Below are positions 11,555 to 22,952 of a stretch of DNA of 64,000 bases, piece after piece (position 1 is the stretch's first letter; each line of letters begins with the position of its first letter). The stretch is from Mytilus edulis. Taxonomy: Eukaryota > Mollusca > Bivalvia > Mytilida > Mytilidae. The DNA lies in the NCBI RefSeq assembly GCF_963676685.1, contig NC_092354.1:15506746-15570745 (forward strand), written 5' to 3'. The notes under the pieces were generated by a model. The model saw only the letters and a program-made list of their open reading frames with translations. It made no database searches and was not told the origin of the DNA. The position numbers and the translations under genes are program-made.

Positions 11555-11755
11555 TACCCTGAGGGGGATATGACCTTTATCGGGACTCCGGGAGCGGGTG
11601 TTTTTAAGCTCTGAATTTCGGGATTGACCCTTCCAGAATCCGGAAATTTCTTTTTCGAATTTCGGGATGTCGGGATTTACCTTTTATATTCGGGACCTCT
11701 GGATTTCGTGTTATTGAGCCCGAGATTTCGGGATCAAGACCCCTCCTTGTTGCTC
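11555..11755. repeat. Degenerate TTTCGGGAT repeat array
   Basis: About eight occurrences of (G/A)ATTTCGGGAT-like words at irregular spacing ('tatcgggactccgggag', 'atttcgggatgtcgggattt', 'gagatttcgggatcaaga'). The same word cluster recurs at 16500-16557 next to a poly-C run, so this is a dispersed family. Confidence 0.6.
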
Positions 11756-11759
11756 AAGT

Positions 11760-13560
11760 AGTCTTACTATTTCCTTGTGATATTGTTGTCATCCAGTACC
11801 TACAAATTCAAATTTCAGTGAAATCAAACAAAAGACCAATACCAACTACATCTAAAATACTGGTCTGGTAAAAGATTATAAAGCGCACAGCTCTGTTACT
11901 AATTTTAACCTGCACTTCCGATCAGCACCACAGGTTACCCATAATTCCTTGCTATCATTTGTTCTACTAACTATATGTGTTCTTAGATATACATACTATT
12001 TGTAACAATTTACTATTATCTGTTGGAATATTCAAAAGTTAAAAAGTTTCAAGTTTCATGTCATTTTTTCCCCAAGGATAATAATTAATCTGACGTCTTA
12101 ATAACATACGTAATATAAATTGATCTGGAGATTTAAACGTTTATGACAATGATATAGCTTATCCTACACAGTCCAAATACGCAACTTTTTAAAAACTACG
12201 TCAAGTCTTTGTTAATACATTTATCCTTATTCACATCGCATGCAATTATGCTATCAATTTCAATTAAATCTTTCTTAATTTAAATTTAAACCTACACGCA
12301 AATCATGTGGTAGAACTTCCGAAGATTTGAAGACAAAAAATCTTTATCATGTTTATAGCGATCAAAAACTTGTCAAACAATGTCAATAAATATTCATATC
12401 ACATTAGCATGTTCTTGTCCGTTATATTATATGCATTTAGTGCGTAGCAGGGTGTTTAAAATACGTCACTTACAAATATGACAAGTGTTTTATTACAATC
12501 CTGAATACACATGATCAAAATCTATCCAGAATAAATGCTCTATTCTTCCCAAAAGAATGTTTTGAATAGGATTTTCACGCATTGTACTTTTTATTAATTT
12601 AAATAAAACATCAGATTTTTAATAAATATTTATTTTTATGCACATCTACTGATAGTATTCACGAACTGTCGTGTGTACATTTCGTTTTCTTCTAGGATAC
12701 AATCATTACTCAATACCACATAAAAGATAAACATGAATCACCAAATACCAACATATAAGAAAAAAACAAAACAAAAAACAGAAAAAAAACACCAACGTGC
12801 AGCCTCAGCGTGCAGCTCCTATTAGTGCGTTTACGTTTTCATGTAGAAACATTTCACGATGGCAATATATATTTGTAAAGGGAAAAGTGGTATGTTTTGT
12901 AATGGGGTAGCAGCTTTTAATCACAAATAACCAAAGTCACTAAGAGGTCAAATTACACTCTTTTACAATAGGTAAGATGATCAAACATTTGGATTGGTTA
13001 AGTTCTGAGTTTGAGCATTTGGTGGTCATGAAACTTCGGAATACAATTTTTTACTCAAACTAATCAAAATGCTGAATTTGGTGTTACGAGCACGAATCGT
13101 GTACACCGAGTACTGGGTAAAATACTATGTTCACCAGGTGTCTATGTTAAGCTCGAAAAATGTCCACATCTAAGAGTCTTAAAAATTGAGAAAAAATAGT
13201 TCTTTTGTTGATATTATTGGGACTATACATATTAAAATGACAATTAACAGCAAGATATATATAATATAAGACGAACGATGAAAATGCTCTTAGAATAAGC
13301 ATGAATTTTGAGTGTTTTGACATCTCAACCCCCTCCCCCCCCCCCCCTTTTCAATATCGATCCGTAGACTTCTTGTTTCTAGTCGCCCTAACCTTTGAAG
13401 TAATTCGTTCAAAGGATGACGTACTGTAACCATATAACGGTATATTTAAACGCTTTGTATCAGTTTTCAATTATTGTCATGACATGATGAAGTGTACTAT
13501 ATGAAACATAATAAAGGTAAACAAATAACAATACTTGAGACAAACACAGGTAAATCAACA
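11760..13560. other. Non-genic stretch
   Basis: AT-rich sequence with an oligo-A patch near 12760-12790 and a C-rich run (about 13330-13348). No gene, tRNA or clear repeat boundary is visible. Confidence 0.4.
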
Positions 13561-13700
13561 AGAAATAGGTCGATAATATAAATAAACACTCTTCCATTGT
13601 GTATTCGGATAGTAGTCAAATCTGTATGTTCCAAATTTAAAGACCTGTAAAAGGATAATAAAATTAATTCAATCTGTAAACTAGATGTTAAGACTTTAAA

Positions 13701-13761
13701 ATGGCGGACCAAAATGTTTCTAACGGATTGGATCCTAAAAATATATGCGAAAGAAATAAAG
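13701..13761 (+). CDS. Candidate first coding exon of the two-NHR gene
   Basis: An AAAATGG start context opens a frame reading MADQNVSNGLDPKNICERNK, which ends at a strong donor (AAAG then GTAAGA at 13762). It is 61 nt, so it leaves one base over. The next strong acceptor-bounded exon (20198) begins with exactly the two bases needed to complete that codon (Asp), continuing KMDVHFSHYCG. The phase match, start context and donor are seen. The joining across a 6.4-kb intron is inference, and another gene or an exon hidden in the N gap remains possible. A TATAAATA (13577-13584) lies 120 bp upstream, weak evidence in such AT-rich DNA. Without this exon the protein would start at the Met of 20203. 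Confidence 0.5.
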
Positions 13762-14750
13762 GTAAGATATTTTAATTTGATACAAGTACAAAAAAAATAT
13801 AGACATGAAAATTTGACCCACATATATTACAATAGTTCGTTATGCTTAATTTTTTTACCTTTAACATTGTTTTCAAACAATCAATCAAAAACACAGTATA
13901 TGAATTACAAGATTTGAGGATTTGGATGGAGGTACATGTACCTACATTTCTGTATTCTTTTTTTTTCTCTCTCTCCTTTTTTTTTTTAACTTTTTTCCCA
14001 TAATTATTCTCTTTTCTTTATGTTTAGCACCTAATTATTCTCTCTTCTTTGTTTTGTTGGTACGTTTTCTCTTTTCTTTTTATTTTCCCCCTTTATTCTC
14101 TATTCTATAAATCCCGATCCACGTGGACCCTCAAATTTCATTTCTTTGTCGATACATCATACTATGCATAGAAGATCATGCAATGAATTACTTGTCAGAA
14201 CCAAACTTATTCTTCACTTTATATGTATACACTTATTTATCATTCTGTTATACAAGTAATCGTAAAGTTTTTAGCCATATTTGGGACACAAAATCGGCAA
14301 AATGTATTTCTTTATAACCTACATGAAAATAATAACGGTGGTCTACAATAGTTGTTGATTTTCTGTAACATAATTGGTCTCCTGTGGAGAGTTGTCTCAT
14401 TTGCAATCTTACCACATCTTTTTTTATATTCAGATCAAAATCTTTGAAAATGACTATTGGAGTTTTTAATGATTTTTGGAAAAACTATCAGTAAAATTTT
14501 CAGTTCTTATATAACACAAGATATCAGATGGCAATGCTCAGACTTTGGACAGTCATGAATTTTGAACTGGTTCTAGGAATCTCAACCCTCCCCTAGAAAA
14601 AATTATCGAAAATAAGTTAAAAAGGTAAGCTGTTGTTCAGTGGTTTTGTTTGTAAGTTGGTGTGGTTCATATGTGTTTCTCGTCATTTATGTAGATTAGA
14701 CCGTTGGTTTTCATTTTTTCATTTTTTACTCTTTCATTGTATATATCTTT
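13762..14750. other. Intron start: pyrimidine-rich tract and family-A scrap
   Basis: Contains a strongly T/C-rich tract (13950-14110, 'ctctctcctttttttttt', 'ttattctctattc') related to the 'ttattctc' repeats near 33.5 and 39.5 kb, and a short reverse family-A end (14368-14425). The three short open frames are composition artefacts. Confidence 0.45.
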
Positions 14751-15123
14751 ATTCTCAATAAACCATATACATAGGTATAGAGAAGAGAAGACACTTATGT
14801 ATAATATTTACAACAAGGCAGAACAAACAAAATAGTTGCTAATGCAATATATGAAGTCCATTTTAGCCAGGAGCACATACACCTGTGTTAATAATCTTTA
14901 TGAATTTACATAGTTTAATCAATTCTGATTTGTTTTTTGAAGACATAATCGGATTGTATTTGACAATATTTGCATTTTTTAAATAATAATGTGACAGACA
15001 ATGTTTCCTATTTTCTTCAAAGTATTTACATTCTAATATATAATGCAATTCATCACCAATATCATTTTTATCACATAGAAGACAAATTCTATTGTTTCTA
15101 ACTATATTGTTCCATCTACCCTG
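14740..15123 (-). pseudogene. LINE (non-LTR retrotransposon) 3' end remnant
   Basis: On the minus strand a frame from 15123 down to 14863 reads GRWNNIVRNNRICLLC, continuing to an HYILEC segment, then 'SSKNKSELIKLCKFIK' and a stop. The spacing C-x2-C-x9-H-x4-C is the Cys/His motif found C-terminal to the reverse transcriptase in many animal LINEs, and the preceding GRWNN and following Leu/Lys-rich tail fit that region. The frame is cut by a stop just upstream (15124-15126), and no reverse transcriptase or endonuclease domain follows. It is therefore a 5'-truncated dead copy, about 87 residues plus a 3' untranslated tail running to about 14740 ('gagaataaagatatata' on the minus strand). It sits antisense inside the first intron of the NHR gene model. 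Confidence 0.7.
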
Positions 15124-15194
15124 TTATGGTCTTTATAACTTGCTGTTCGATGTGAGCCAAGGGTCCGCATTGAATTCAGAACTTTGACATATAA

Positions 15195-15250
15195 TTGTTA
15201 TTTTTTGTACATTGTGACTTGTGGAGAGTTGTATCATTGGCATTGATTGT
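15195..15250 (-). repeat. Family-A terminal scrap
   Basis: Only the end survives: 'gacttgtggagagttgtatcattggcattg'-like sequence at 15213-15242. Confidence 0.5.
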
Positions 15251-16480
15251 AATATTGATAGTAAAATTGTCAAATGAACACTTGATTACCTTTTATCATT
15301 TGTTTTAAGAATTAACTGACAGTGAATATTCATCAAACATTTGCCACTGGACATTGAGCTTAATATACATCTGGCAATCATTTAAGAATGACTGTGAAAG
15401 TACTCTTACGCGAGCCTAGGTTTTGTTATTGCATATTCATTATTGCTTTTTGACATTTGTTGCATCTTGAAAAAAAATCAAAGTTTGTAAATGGTTTTAT
15501 TCGACATGCAATCAATAGAGAAGCAACCATTTAGCTTTAAAAAAAAAAAAGGGGGGAGGGGAACAAAATTGTTAACAAATACAAAAAAGCCTGCATAGAC
15601 GCCAAGACCGTGATCTATGCAATTTTTATTTCACTTCGTCTTTTGATACGTTTTATAATTTCTTTTTTATGTGCTTAGCAACGATCTGGTTTTTGCAATT
15701 GGTTCTAATTTTTAACCTGCTATGATCTGCTATACCACCATTAGTAAGTTAAGGTCGTTAAAAAAAATCCTTGAAAGTCCAAAGTTAGGGAAGAATTGAG
15801 AGCTTGCAAACATGTAAAACTCCTTTCGTTTATCTTTTTGTATGCATTCTCATGCAGGTAAAGTTAAACTTGGTTAAACTAAGCCATTCAAATAAATGAA
15901 ACATGTTCATCTTTAGCTAAGTTTGAAGTATCGACTTAATGGATCGTTGAGACTTTTGATTATAGCTCTATTCAAACCATGTGTCATTATTTTTGCATTC
16001 GAATATATATATTGAGGGGTACATTCTCTTCAAATATTCTACATGACAATCCTTTTCGCGTCATAATACATGTATGACATACTTCAAGGCTTAAAGACAA
16101 CTAATAAATATTTACATTGTAATGATACTATACGTCTTTACAGATAGGATGATAATAGTTTTACATTGAAATGACACAATAATTTTTTAGGGAGAGCTGA
16201 TAAAAATTGTATATCTAGTTTATGTCAACATAATCAAATCGATATCACGTCAGTGTATTGGATCATCTCATCACTTGACGTAAACATGTAAATATTAATA
16301 AAATATATGCATACGTAAGATACGAAACAGAGGGAGCTTAGCTTTATGCTTTTTATCTCCCTTCTAACATACGCGAATTTGAGTTAGCCTTGGTGTCCAG
16401 AGCCTGATAAGGTAAGGGGTTGTTTTAAAAATAAAATTATACTTTGATTACTTATTTCATAAACCATGTATTGGGGGTGG
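15250..16480. other. Intronic stretch, no feature recognised
   Basis: AT-rich, with an A/G run at 15539-15560. No coding or repeat unit could be supported. Confidence 0.4.
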
Positions 16481-16489
16481 GGGATGGGG

Positions 16490-16580
16490 GATGCAGAACC
16501 TTTTTCGGGACGTCGGGATCGGATGTTTTTAAGATCGGGATTTCGGGATCAGGACAACCCCCCCCCCCCCCCCCCCCCCC
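16490..16580. repeat. TTCGGGA cluster ending in 23-bp poly-C
   Basis: Same word family as 11555-11755 ('cgggacgtcgggatcgga', 'gggatttcgggatcagga'), then an uninterrupted C run at 16558-16580. Confidence 0.65.
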
Positions 16581-16967
16581 TTTCATGTATATTGAGATAT
16601 TTGGAATGAGGCAGTAAGTGTTGAAGTATGCCGGGATTGCTTCTCTTAATAAGTAGATACTTAAACCGCCGTGAGAGGTTGAGCTAAATACATGAAAGTA
16701 CTTTTATTTTAAGCTAAGTCGATTAACGCGCTGCCTTGTAACACGGCGGTTCAAGGTTCGAGTCCAGGAGGAAGCAGGCGATTGTATAAATGAAAATCAT
16801 GCTAACCAGTTACACAATTCTGTTCTCTTAAATTTTGCGCTATTTTCCCTAGTTTTATACTTGGCCCATTTGTTCTTTTTCTAAAGTTCTAAATAAAATA
16901 AAATAAAAAAATAAAATAAAAGAATTTTAAAACCAGATAAAGAACTTTAGCTTAGTGCTTGTTGATT

Positions 16968-17050
16968 GACATTTATCCAACATAATAACGATAGTTCTCT
17001 CCATGCTTTCCGGCTGCTTCTGCCAATAAAAACGGACAGCCACGAAATAC
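16968..17050 (+). repeat. 3' part of a tRNA-derived SINE
   Basis: Shares with 23117-23175 the words 'gatagttctctccatgct', 'ccggctgcttctgccaataa' and 'acggacagccacgaaata' (compare 'ccggcactccagcttcct', 'ccaataaaaactgggcgcca'). The tRNA-like head is absent. Confidence 0.55.
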
Positions 17051-17098
17051 AATAGCCAATACAATGTAGTGCTGACACTGGCTTAAAACACCGAACAA

Positions 17099-17308
17099 TC
17101 TATTAACCAATAAGACGGAAGAGCATTTATGTCTCTATTAACCAATAAGACGGAAGAGCATTTATGTCTCTATTAACCAATAAGACGGAAGAGCATTTAT
17201 GTCTCTATTGACCAATAAGACGGAAGAGCATTTATGTCTCTATTAACCAATAAGACTGAAGAGCATTTATGTCTCTATTAACCAATAAGACGGAAGAGCA
17301 TTTATGTC
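17099..17308. repeat. 35-bp minisatellite, six copies
   Basis: Exact 35-bp period with starts at 17099, 17134, 17169, 17204, 17239 and 17274. The unit is tctattaaccaataagacgg followed by aagagcatttatgtc. Copies differ only by single substitutions (g at 17211, t in copy 5). Each copy contains CCAAT on the + strand. Near-identity means recent expansion. Confidence 0.97.
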
Positions 17309-17439
17309 TGTAAATAGTACTGTACTTATTCTGAATTTAAGCTCTGGCAGAAATGAATCAAACCGTTGGCTGTTGCAATTGGAGTATCGGACATAAAACA
17401 TTGATAGAACATTTAGTTTTTGAGAGTCTGGACGGTTTT

Positions 17440-17575
17440 ACAGTATAATGAATATAGTGGGCCAAGATAAAGAAATAGTGGGCTTAAAATAGAATAGACA
17501 GAAGGGTCTAGAAAATAATGAAAAGACAATAAGTGGGTGCTAGAAAAAATAATAAAGGAAAATGGGCAATATGTA
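17440..17575. repeat. Purine-rich 'agtgggct/aataatg' repeat
   Basis: Serial words 'aatagtgggcttaaaataga', 'gaaaataatgaaaagac' and 'agtgggtgctagaaaa' match, inverted, the 'caccccgttattctat' sequence at 33520 and 39480, and directly the 'gggtgctaaaatata' sequence at 32200. Confidence 0.55.
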
Positions 17576-18537
17576 ACAGTAAATTTGATCCGGTAGTAAA
17601 ATTTGTCCGCCAGACTTTTTTTCCTAGTTAATAAAGTCCATGTCCATGATTTTACTAGGAATATAATTCCTAGGACAAATGTTCCTAGGAAAATAAGTCC
17701 ATAGCTAGTAATATATGTCTGGTACTTGTTTTCCTAGGAAAAATTGTCCCAAGACTCGTTGTTTCTAATAGTTTTATTATATCATAAAATATATTTAAAA
17801 CAGAAGAAGAAAAATGTTAGATAAGATTGGAAAATTTCCTTATAACCTAATTAAAACATGAATATTGAGTTTCCATTGCTTATAACATTTTCGTTTTATA
17901 ATAAAAGACATGGACATTTCTACATAGGAATACTAATGACATGGACATGATTTCCTAAGAAAATTAGTCTGGGGACATAAAATTTATTTAAAAAATTGAT
18001 ACACAATTCTTTAACAATATTAAAACATATTACATTTTTAGCTACCTTTAAAACTAAGGGCTTGGACATTTTAACCTAGAACTATTAATGACATGGACAT
18101 GATTTCCTAGGAAAATTAGTCTGGAGACAAATTTTCTTAAACAGATTGATAACTCTTTCGTTTTGTCTTTAACAATATTAAAACATATTACATTCATATT
18201 CACCTTTTAAAATTAAGGGCATGGACATTTTAACCTAAGACTATTAATGACATGGACACGATTTTATAGGAAAATTAGTCTAGGGACATAAATTTTATCA
18301 AAAATATAACTATGCACTCTTAAACAATACTAAAACATAACATTTAAATTTCCATGGTTTAAATGTAATTGAATTTATTATAGGATTTTATAGGACATGA
18401 TTACCTAGGAAAATTAGTCTGGGGACATGTATTACTAACATCGGACTAAATATACTAGTAAATTCTGTAACCATAGACTTTTTATACTAGTAATATTTGT
18501 CCGCCCAGACATATTTTACCAGGACAAATTTATCACT
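17576..18537. mobile_element. TIR element built from internal repeats with CCTAGGA motif
   Basis: The outer ends are inverted and similar: left AGTAAATTTGATCCGGTA with AAAATTTGTCCGCCAGAC, right GTCCGCCCAGACATATTTTA with CCAGGACAAATTTATCACT. Between them are three to four diverged units of about 130-160 bp anchored by 'ttcctaggaaaattagtct' and 'ggggaca' (near 17951, 18103, 18262, 18401), each with 'ttaacctag.actattaatg' and 'acaatattaaaacata'. The palindrome CCTAGG recurs at least five times. No ORF. It lies in the long first intron of the NHR gene model. Confidence 0.6.
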
Positions 18538-18539
18538 TA

Positions 18540-19191
18540 CAAATACACTTAAACCTTAAACGTATTTGATAAAAATAACATATTTAAATATGCATTGTCA
18601 TATATAAACTTTTAAACAATAAGTATAAATATAATTGAAATACACATATAAATATAAATTATATACAGTCATGTAAAAATTCGTTAGCCTGGCCTAAAAT
18701 GATTAAATACAGGATATATATTTCGGAGAAAAAAAAATACATGATGACTGTTTAGAATTCAAATGATTCAAAAAAATACTTTCCAATTATTTAAATAATT
18801 AAAAGAGCGGAAATGTCAGAATATCCGTGACAGGGTATCATAATGAGATCAGCTTATTACCACAAAGAATTTAATAAATTATTGTAAAAAATAATCGATG
18901 TAAAATTGCGGTCTGTTCTAAGGTAAACCAAGTGTTTTCAGCCAACCATGAAATAGTTTATTATTATATCAAGCCAACCATGACATAGTTTATTATTATA
19001 TATCTAAGTGTATACTTTCTTACTTGTTTATAAAATGAAGGATTAACAGCTCAGTAAAGGTATGCACAGTTAAACTCATAATTAACTATACAAAATAGTC
19101 TTCGATTTGTTTCAGTTTCAAGTCAGGATCCTCTAGGTCAGTGTTTGTCGTTGGATTAATATGTCTGTCATATTTGTTTTTCTTTAATTGT
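18540..19191. other. Intronic stretch before the gap
   Basis: Very AT-rich. A 30-bp local duplication ('agccaaccatgaaatagttt' / 'agccaaccatgacatagttt' at about 18939 and 18971) is the only structure seen. Confidence 0.45.
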
Positions 19192-19291
19192 NNNNNNNNN
19201 NNNNNNNNNNNNNNNNNNNNNNNNNNNNNNNNNNNNNNNNNNNNNNNNNNNNNNNNNNNNNNNNNNNNNNNNNNNNNNNNNNNNNNNNNNN
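19192..19291. other. Assembly gap, exactly 100 N
   Basis: A fixed-size run of 100 N, so the true gap length is unknown. It falls in the proposed first intron of the NHR gene and could hide an exon. Confidence 0.99.
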
Positions 19292-20197
19292 TAACCAAAC
19301 CACATTCAAATAGTATGTAATGATTTTGTGGAGCAATCTTTTGTATCTTTCGAACTGTTAATCAGTTGCAGAGTTGTAAAGAGTGACCACCGATGGCCCT
19401 CTAAATTTGTATTTGTTGATTTTAATTAAATATGGATTTTCGCCGTGATAAAGTGATATGCACTGGCTCAGCGTTAAACACTCATCAGTCCGGAAAATCT
19501 AACTTGACCGGACGTTTTAAAAACTACGCCGTAATCATGATGGTCAACAGAAAAATATCGTCATTGTGAAATGCACTTTAATAGTGTTCGTCTTCTTATT
19601 TGGCGTGTTTTTTTTTTTATTTAACTGGCAATGGAAGCATTCATAAATTTTACTTCCTTCCTTCTCAATTTCGTTGCGTAGTCTCAACTTCCTGTAAACT
19701 GAGCCTTATTGGACCAATCAGAATGTCCAAAATATTGATGTTCAAATGTTCAAATCATGCTACAAACCTTATATGTTTTTTAAATAAAAATGTAAAGTTG
19801 TATTTCAATTTTTTTGGGGGGATAAAAAAACACTTTTTAACGAACTGATTTTAGGATTGACCTGGTTTTAGTTTGACTTACCGAAAACCTTTCATGTATA
19901 AATCTTACATTTGAAAAACTGGTCTCAATGATTCTTCTTTTGTTTTCTTTTGGTTCAAAACGTTAAATCGCAAAAACAATCTTTGTTCGGAGCATATATT
20001 CACGAATGCCGCTGCGATGGATAGCAGTTTAACGATATTTGAGAAACAAGATCAGCCGAATTCTGATTGTTACAAACTAACACAAAAAAAAAACAAGTTT
20101 TAACAGCTGTAATATTGTAAAATAGACAAAAAATAAACTACATGTAAGTTGTTTGTAGCTTGATCTATTTCTTTATAGCACATATTTTATATTTCAG

Positions 20198-20617
20198 ACA
20201 AAATGGATGTTCATTTCTCACACTATTGCGGAGAAAATATAGAACTTTCTGAGGAAAAACAAAAAGCTTCATGGAATCACAAATATTCAGGTGGAATTGC
20301 ATTTTCTAGTCAGCCATTACGACCTAATTCTATACTAAAATTGGATTTAACTGGGACCGGACATGCGTATGTTGGAATAATAAAACGTGATCCGGCATCG
20401 GTAACGAACATGCGAAAAGCATTAACAAGTGACGTCATTGTTGCAACGGAAGTTAAAGTACATAAAAGACTAGGGGCCGTTAATATAGTTTCAGATACAA
20501 AAGACGGAAAGGATTGTATTAGTTTTGAATCTTATAATGGAACAAAGACCGTGGACATTAATAGCGAAGTCTGGTTATTTTTGTACATTAAATTTGGAGA
20601 TATGATAGCTGTTTTAC
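20198..20617 (+). CDS. Neuralized-like protein with two NHR domains, no RING; exon with NHR1
   Basis: Residues 21-160 of the 420-residue joined model. The exon is bounded by a TATTTCAG acceptor (ending 20197) and a GTAAGT donor (20618). It encodes a first Neuralized homology repeat: FSHYCGENIEL at the N-terminus, GGIAFSSQPLRPN (the hallmark 'FS.RPL' strand), then GHAYVGIIKRDP, matching the NHR order 'FH..G.NI.L' / 'F..g..FS.rPl' / 'G....dP'. NHR domains bind protein partners. In Neuralized they select ubiquitination targets or anchor to membranes. No RING C3HC4 finger follows in this gene, so E3 ligase activity is not predicted and an adaptor role is an inference. If the candidate exon at 13701 is wrong, translation can begin at the well-placed ATG at 20203 (ACAAAATGG). 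Cytosolic: no signal peptide or membrane segment. Confidence 0.9.
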
Positions 20618-21059
20618 GTAAGTATCTAATTTTATTGTAGAATAACAAACGGTCGAACCACTGGAACAAGTGAAGAAAACTCGGAATAATCACTCAATTG
20701 ACGTTCTCTGAATTCAGATTATGAACTTTCAACGGTATTTTTAAACGAAGTATATAAATTGTTAATGCAAATAATGATTTTAAATATTAGTAAATTGTGT
20801 AATAAGATATACTGACGGTTAGATCATCGATGTGAGATGTCAGTACGGGTATGAACTGATTATATAGAAAATAATTTTATATCCTTTTACCGATTCGTCA
20901 TTGTATAAGTTTTCTATTCATCGAAATGATTCATATTTCGATACTTTTGATAGTCTATATCTCCTTTTAGAATTAATTAGATATCAACAATCTTCAAATT
21001 TTTTAAACATTTAAGATGAGATAAGAAAAGAGTTAGGTTTTGCTTTTGATAGTCTATGT
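20618..21059. other. Intron 2, left part with 100-bp repeat unit
   Basis: From about 20943 a unit beginning 'cttttgatagtctat', with 'ctccttttagaattaatt', runs about 100 bp and begins again at 21043. The second copy is split by the TIR element that follows, and a third start lies at 22492. Confidence 0.6.
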
Positions 21060-22402
21060 GGGCGTTTTTCAATAAAAGCGTTCCTTTCAGACCTAAAAAA
21101 AATGGAAAATCAACTAGTCTAAAATTTATTTTCAAGAGTTATTTTGAAGATCTCTATTATAGACCTGTTTGTAAACAAAAAGTGCAATCTTAAACATCTT
21201 TAAAATGATATTATTTTCATAATTTGTGTACTGTTTCGTAGGGGACAAAAACGAAACTGCTTCTAAAAACACATATTTTTGCAATTTTAAATGTTTCCTA
21301 TAGACATTCCAGTTTGTTTACTTTATATACTAGAAAAATCTCATTTTTTTCTGAATTGGAGAACCAATTTTTATCGATAAAGATTAGACAGTACTTCACA
21401 TATGAAGGTACAACTCATGTTACGTAGTGGACATTTTGATGCGTTTCGTAGTTGACAAAACGTTAACCGTTTCGTAGTGGACAAAAAGTTTCGTAGTTGA
21501 CATCAACCCTATTCTATGTTAATAAAAACATAATAAAAATTACATGAAACTAACCTTTGTTATTTGCTTTGCACGAATATAATTGAAAAAAGAGTAAAAA
21601 AGACTGCATGGTAGTGGTAGTGTCCACTACGAAACGTTTTTCTCCCAAACTTGTTTCGTAGGGGACCGTTTCGTAGGGGACGTATTCACATGTTTTATTT
21701 TTTTCTCACAACCCTTATATTGCAATAGTAACAAGACTGACTGTATTCATCAAAGCGTTATCAAGCTGTACACTGATATTTTTTCATAATTTTAAAACCA
21801 GTTACTGAAGGAGATTTGACCCGTTTCGTAGTGGACATTTACAAAAATACGGTATCACTCTGGTCCATTTGATGTGCTCAATTTTTCTTACCAACAGTTT
21901 AATTGCCGTTATAAAAGCATCACTTCTTTTGTAAGACCCTAATGTCTCTTGCAAACAAAAAATTACATTGATTTTATAAAACTGTTTATAAACAAGTTTT
22001 AATGACTTCGTTTCTTAGTGGACATTGTGTTAGGGACACACCTTCTAAAATAAAAAATCCTATGTTAAAAGCTGTTTATTAAAATATGTTGGCTCTAAAC
22101 ATACTTTTGAATTATAAAAGAACTTATATTAAGTAAAATTTATGTTTATTTCTACATTTTTTTACGATATTTTAGAGTATGAATGTTGAACAGGCGGTCT
22201 AGGGACATGCCATTTTGGTTGTTTTGGACCATTCAGGAATCAATATCTTATCAGTCTCTAAAAAAAATAAACTGTTTCTTTGCTTAAAAATTTTATATCT
22301 AATTCAATGTACTGACTGCACAAAAAATTACTTGCAAAGATCAAACACATTTTTTTAAAGTGGCTAGGACAAGAAAGTATTCGTTTTTATTGAAAAACGC
22401 CC
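21060..22402. mobile_element. 1.34-kb TIR element with ten copies of GTTTCGTAGTGGACA
   Basis: The ends are 21-22-bp inverted repeats: GGGCGTTTTTCAATAAAAGC at 21060 and its near-complement ending CAATAAA-type/AAAAACGCCC at 22402. It interrupts a host tandem repeat: 'gatagtctat' lies on the left and 'atatacctccttttag' on the right, continuous in the intact copy at 20946. Flanks ATGT/ATAT suggest a short target duplication with one change. Inside, the 15-mer GTTTCGTAGTGGACA or a one- to two-base variant occurs at about 21233, 21419, 21442, 21468, 21488, 21621 (inverted), 21652, 21667, 21822 and 22008. No ORF, so non-autonomous. The superfamily is not assigned. It lies within intron 2 of the NHR gene. 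Confidence 0.8.
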
Positions 22403-22559
22403 ATATATACCTCCTTTTAGAATTAATTGGATAGAAGAATTCTTCCAATTTTAAAACATTCTAGATGAGATGATAAAAGGGTTTGGCTACACTTTTGATA
22501 GTCTATATATACTATATATTTTTAATAGAATGAATTAAATAGTAGTATTCCTCCATTCT

Positions 22560-22800
22560 GTATTTCAGTGGTTGTTGTTTGATGATGTGTTACATATTTA
22601 TTTTTCGTTTATTTTTTGTACATAAATTAGGCCGTTAGTTTTCTCGTTTGAATTATGTTACATTTTTCATTTCGGATCCTTTTAATAGCTGACTATGCAG
22701 TTTTGGGTGTGCTCAATGTTAAAGGCCATACCTTGACCTACAAAAGTTCTTAATTTCTGTGTCATTTGGTCTCTTGTGGAGAGGAGAGTTGTCTCATTGA
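22560..22800 (-). repeat. Family-A repeat
   Basis: Reverse copy from 'cagtggttgttgtttgatg' through 'aggccgttagttttctcg' to 'agagttgtctcattga'. It carries a 5-bp duplication in 'tggagaggagagttg'. Confidence 0.75.
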
Positions 22801-22952
22801 GTTTACTGGCGACGTATAAAAAACTTGATGTCCGCAAATCCTCATATACAATACTGTTATCTCCATTATCGCGCAACTGAAATAAAACCCTGCTTATTAA
22901 CATAATTTAGAAATTTAGAATTGGCCACAGTGACGTCTGCTCTCGCACTTAC

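Noticed and set aside
16664..16780. tRNA-like stretch with box B 'ggttcgagtcc' and an inverted 10-mer AACCGCCGTG / CACGGCGGTT
   Set aside because: No complete cloverleaf can be drawn and the A box is poor. At best a SINE head or a chance match.
19086..19298. Frame running through the N gap
   Set aside because: About half of the residues are unknown N-derived codons. No evidence that it is coding.
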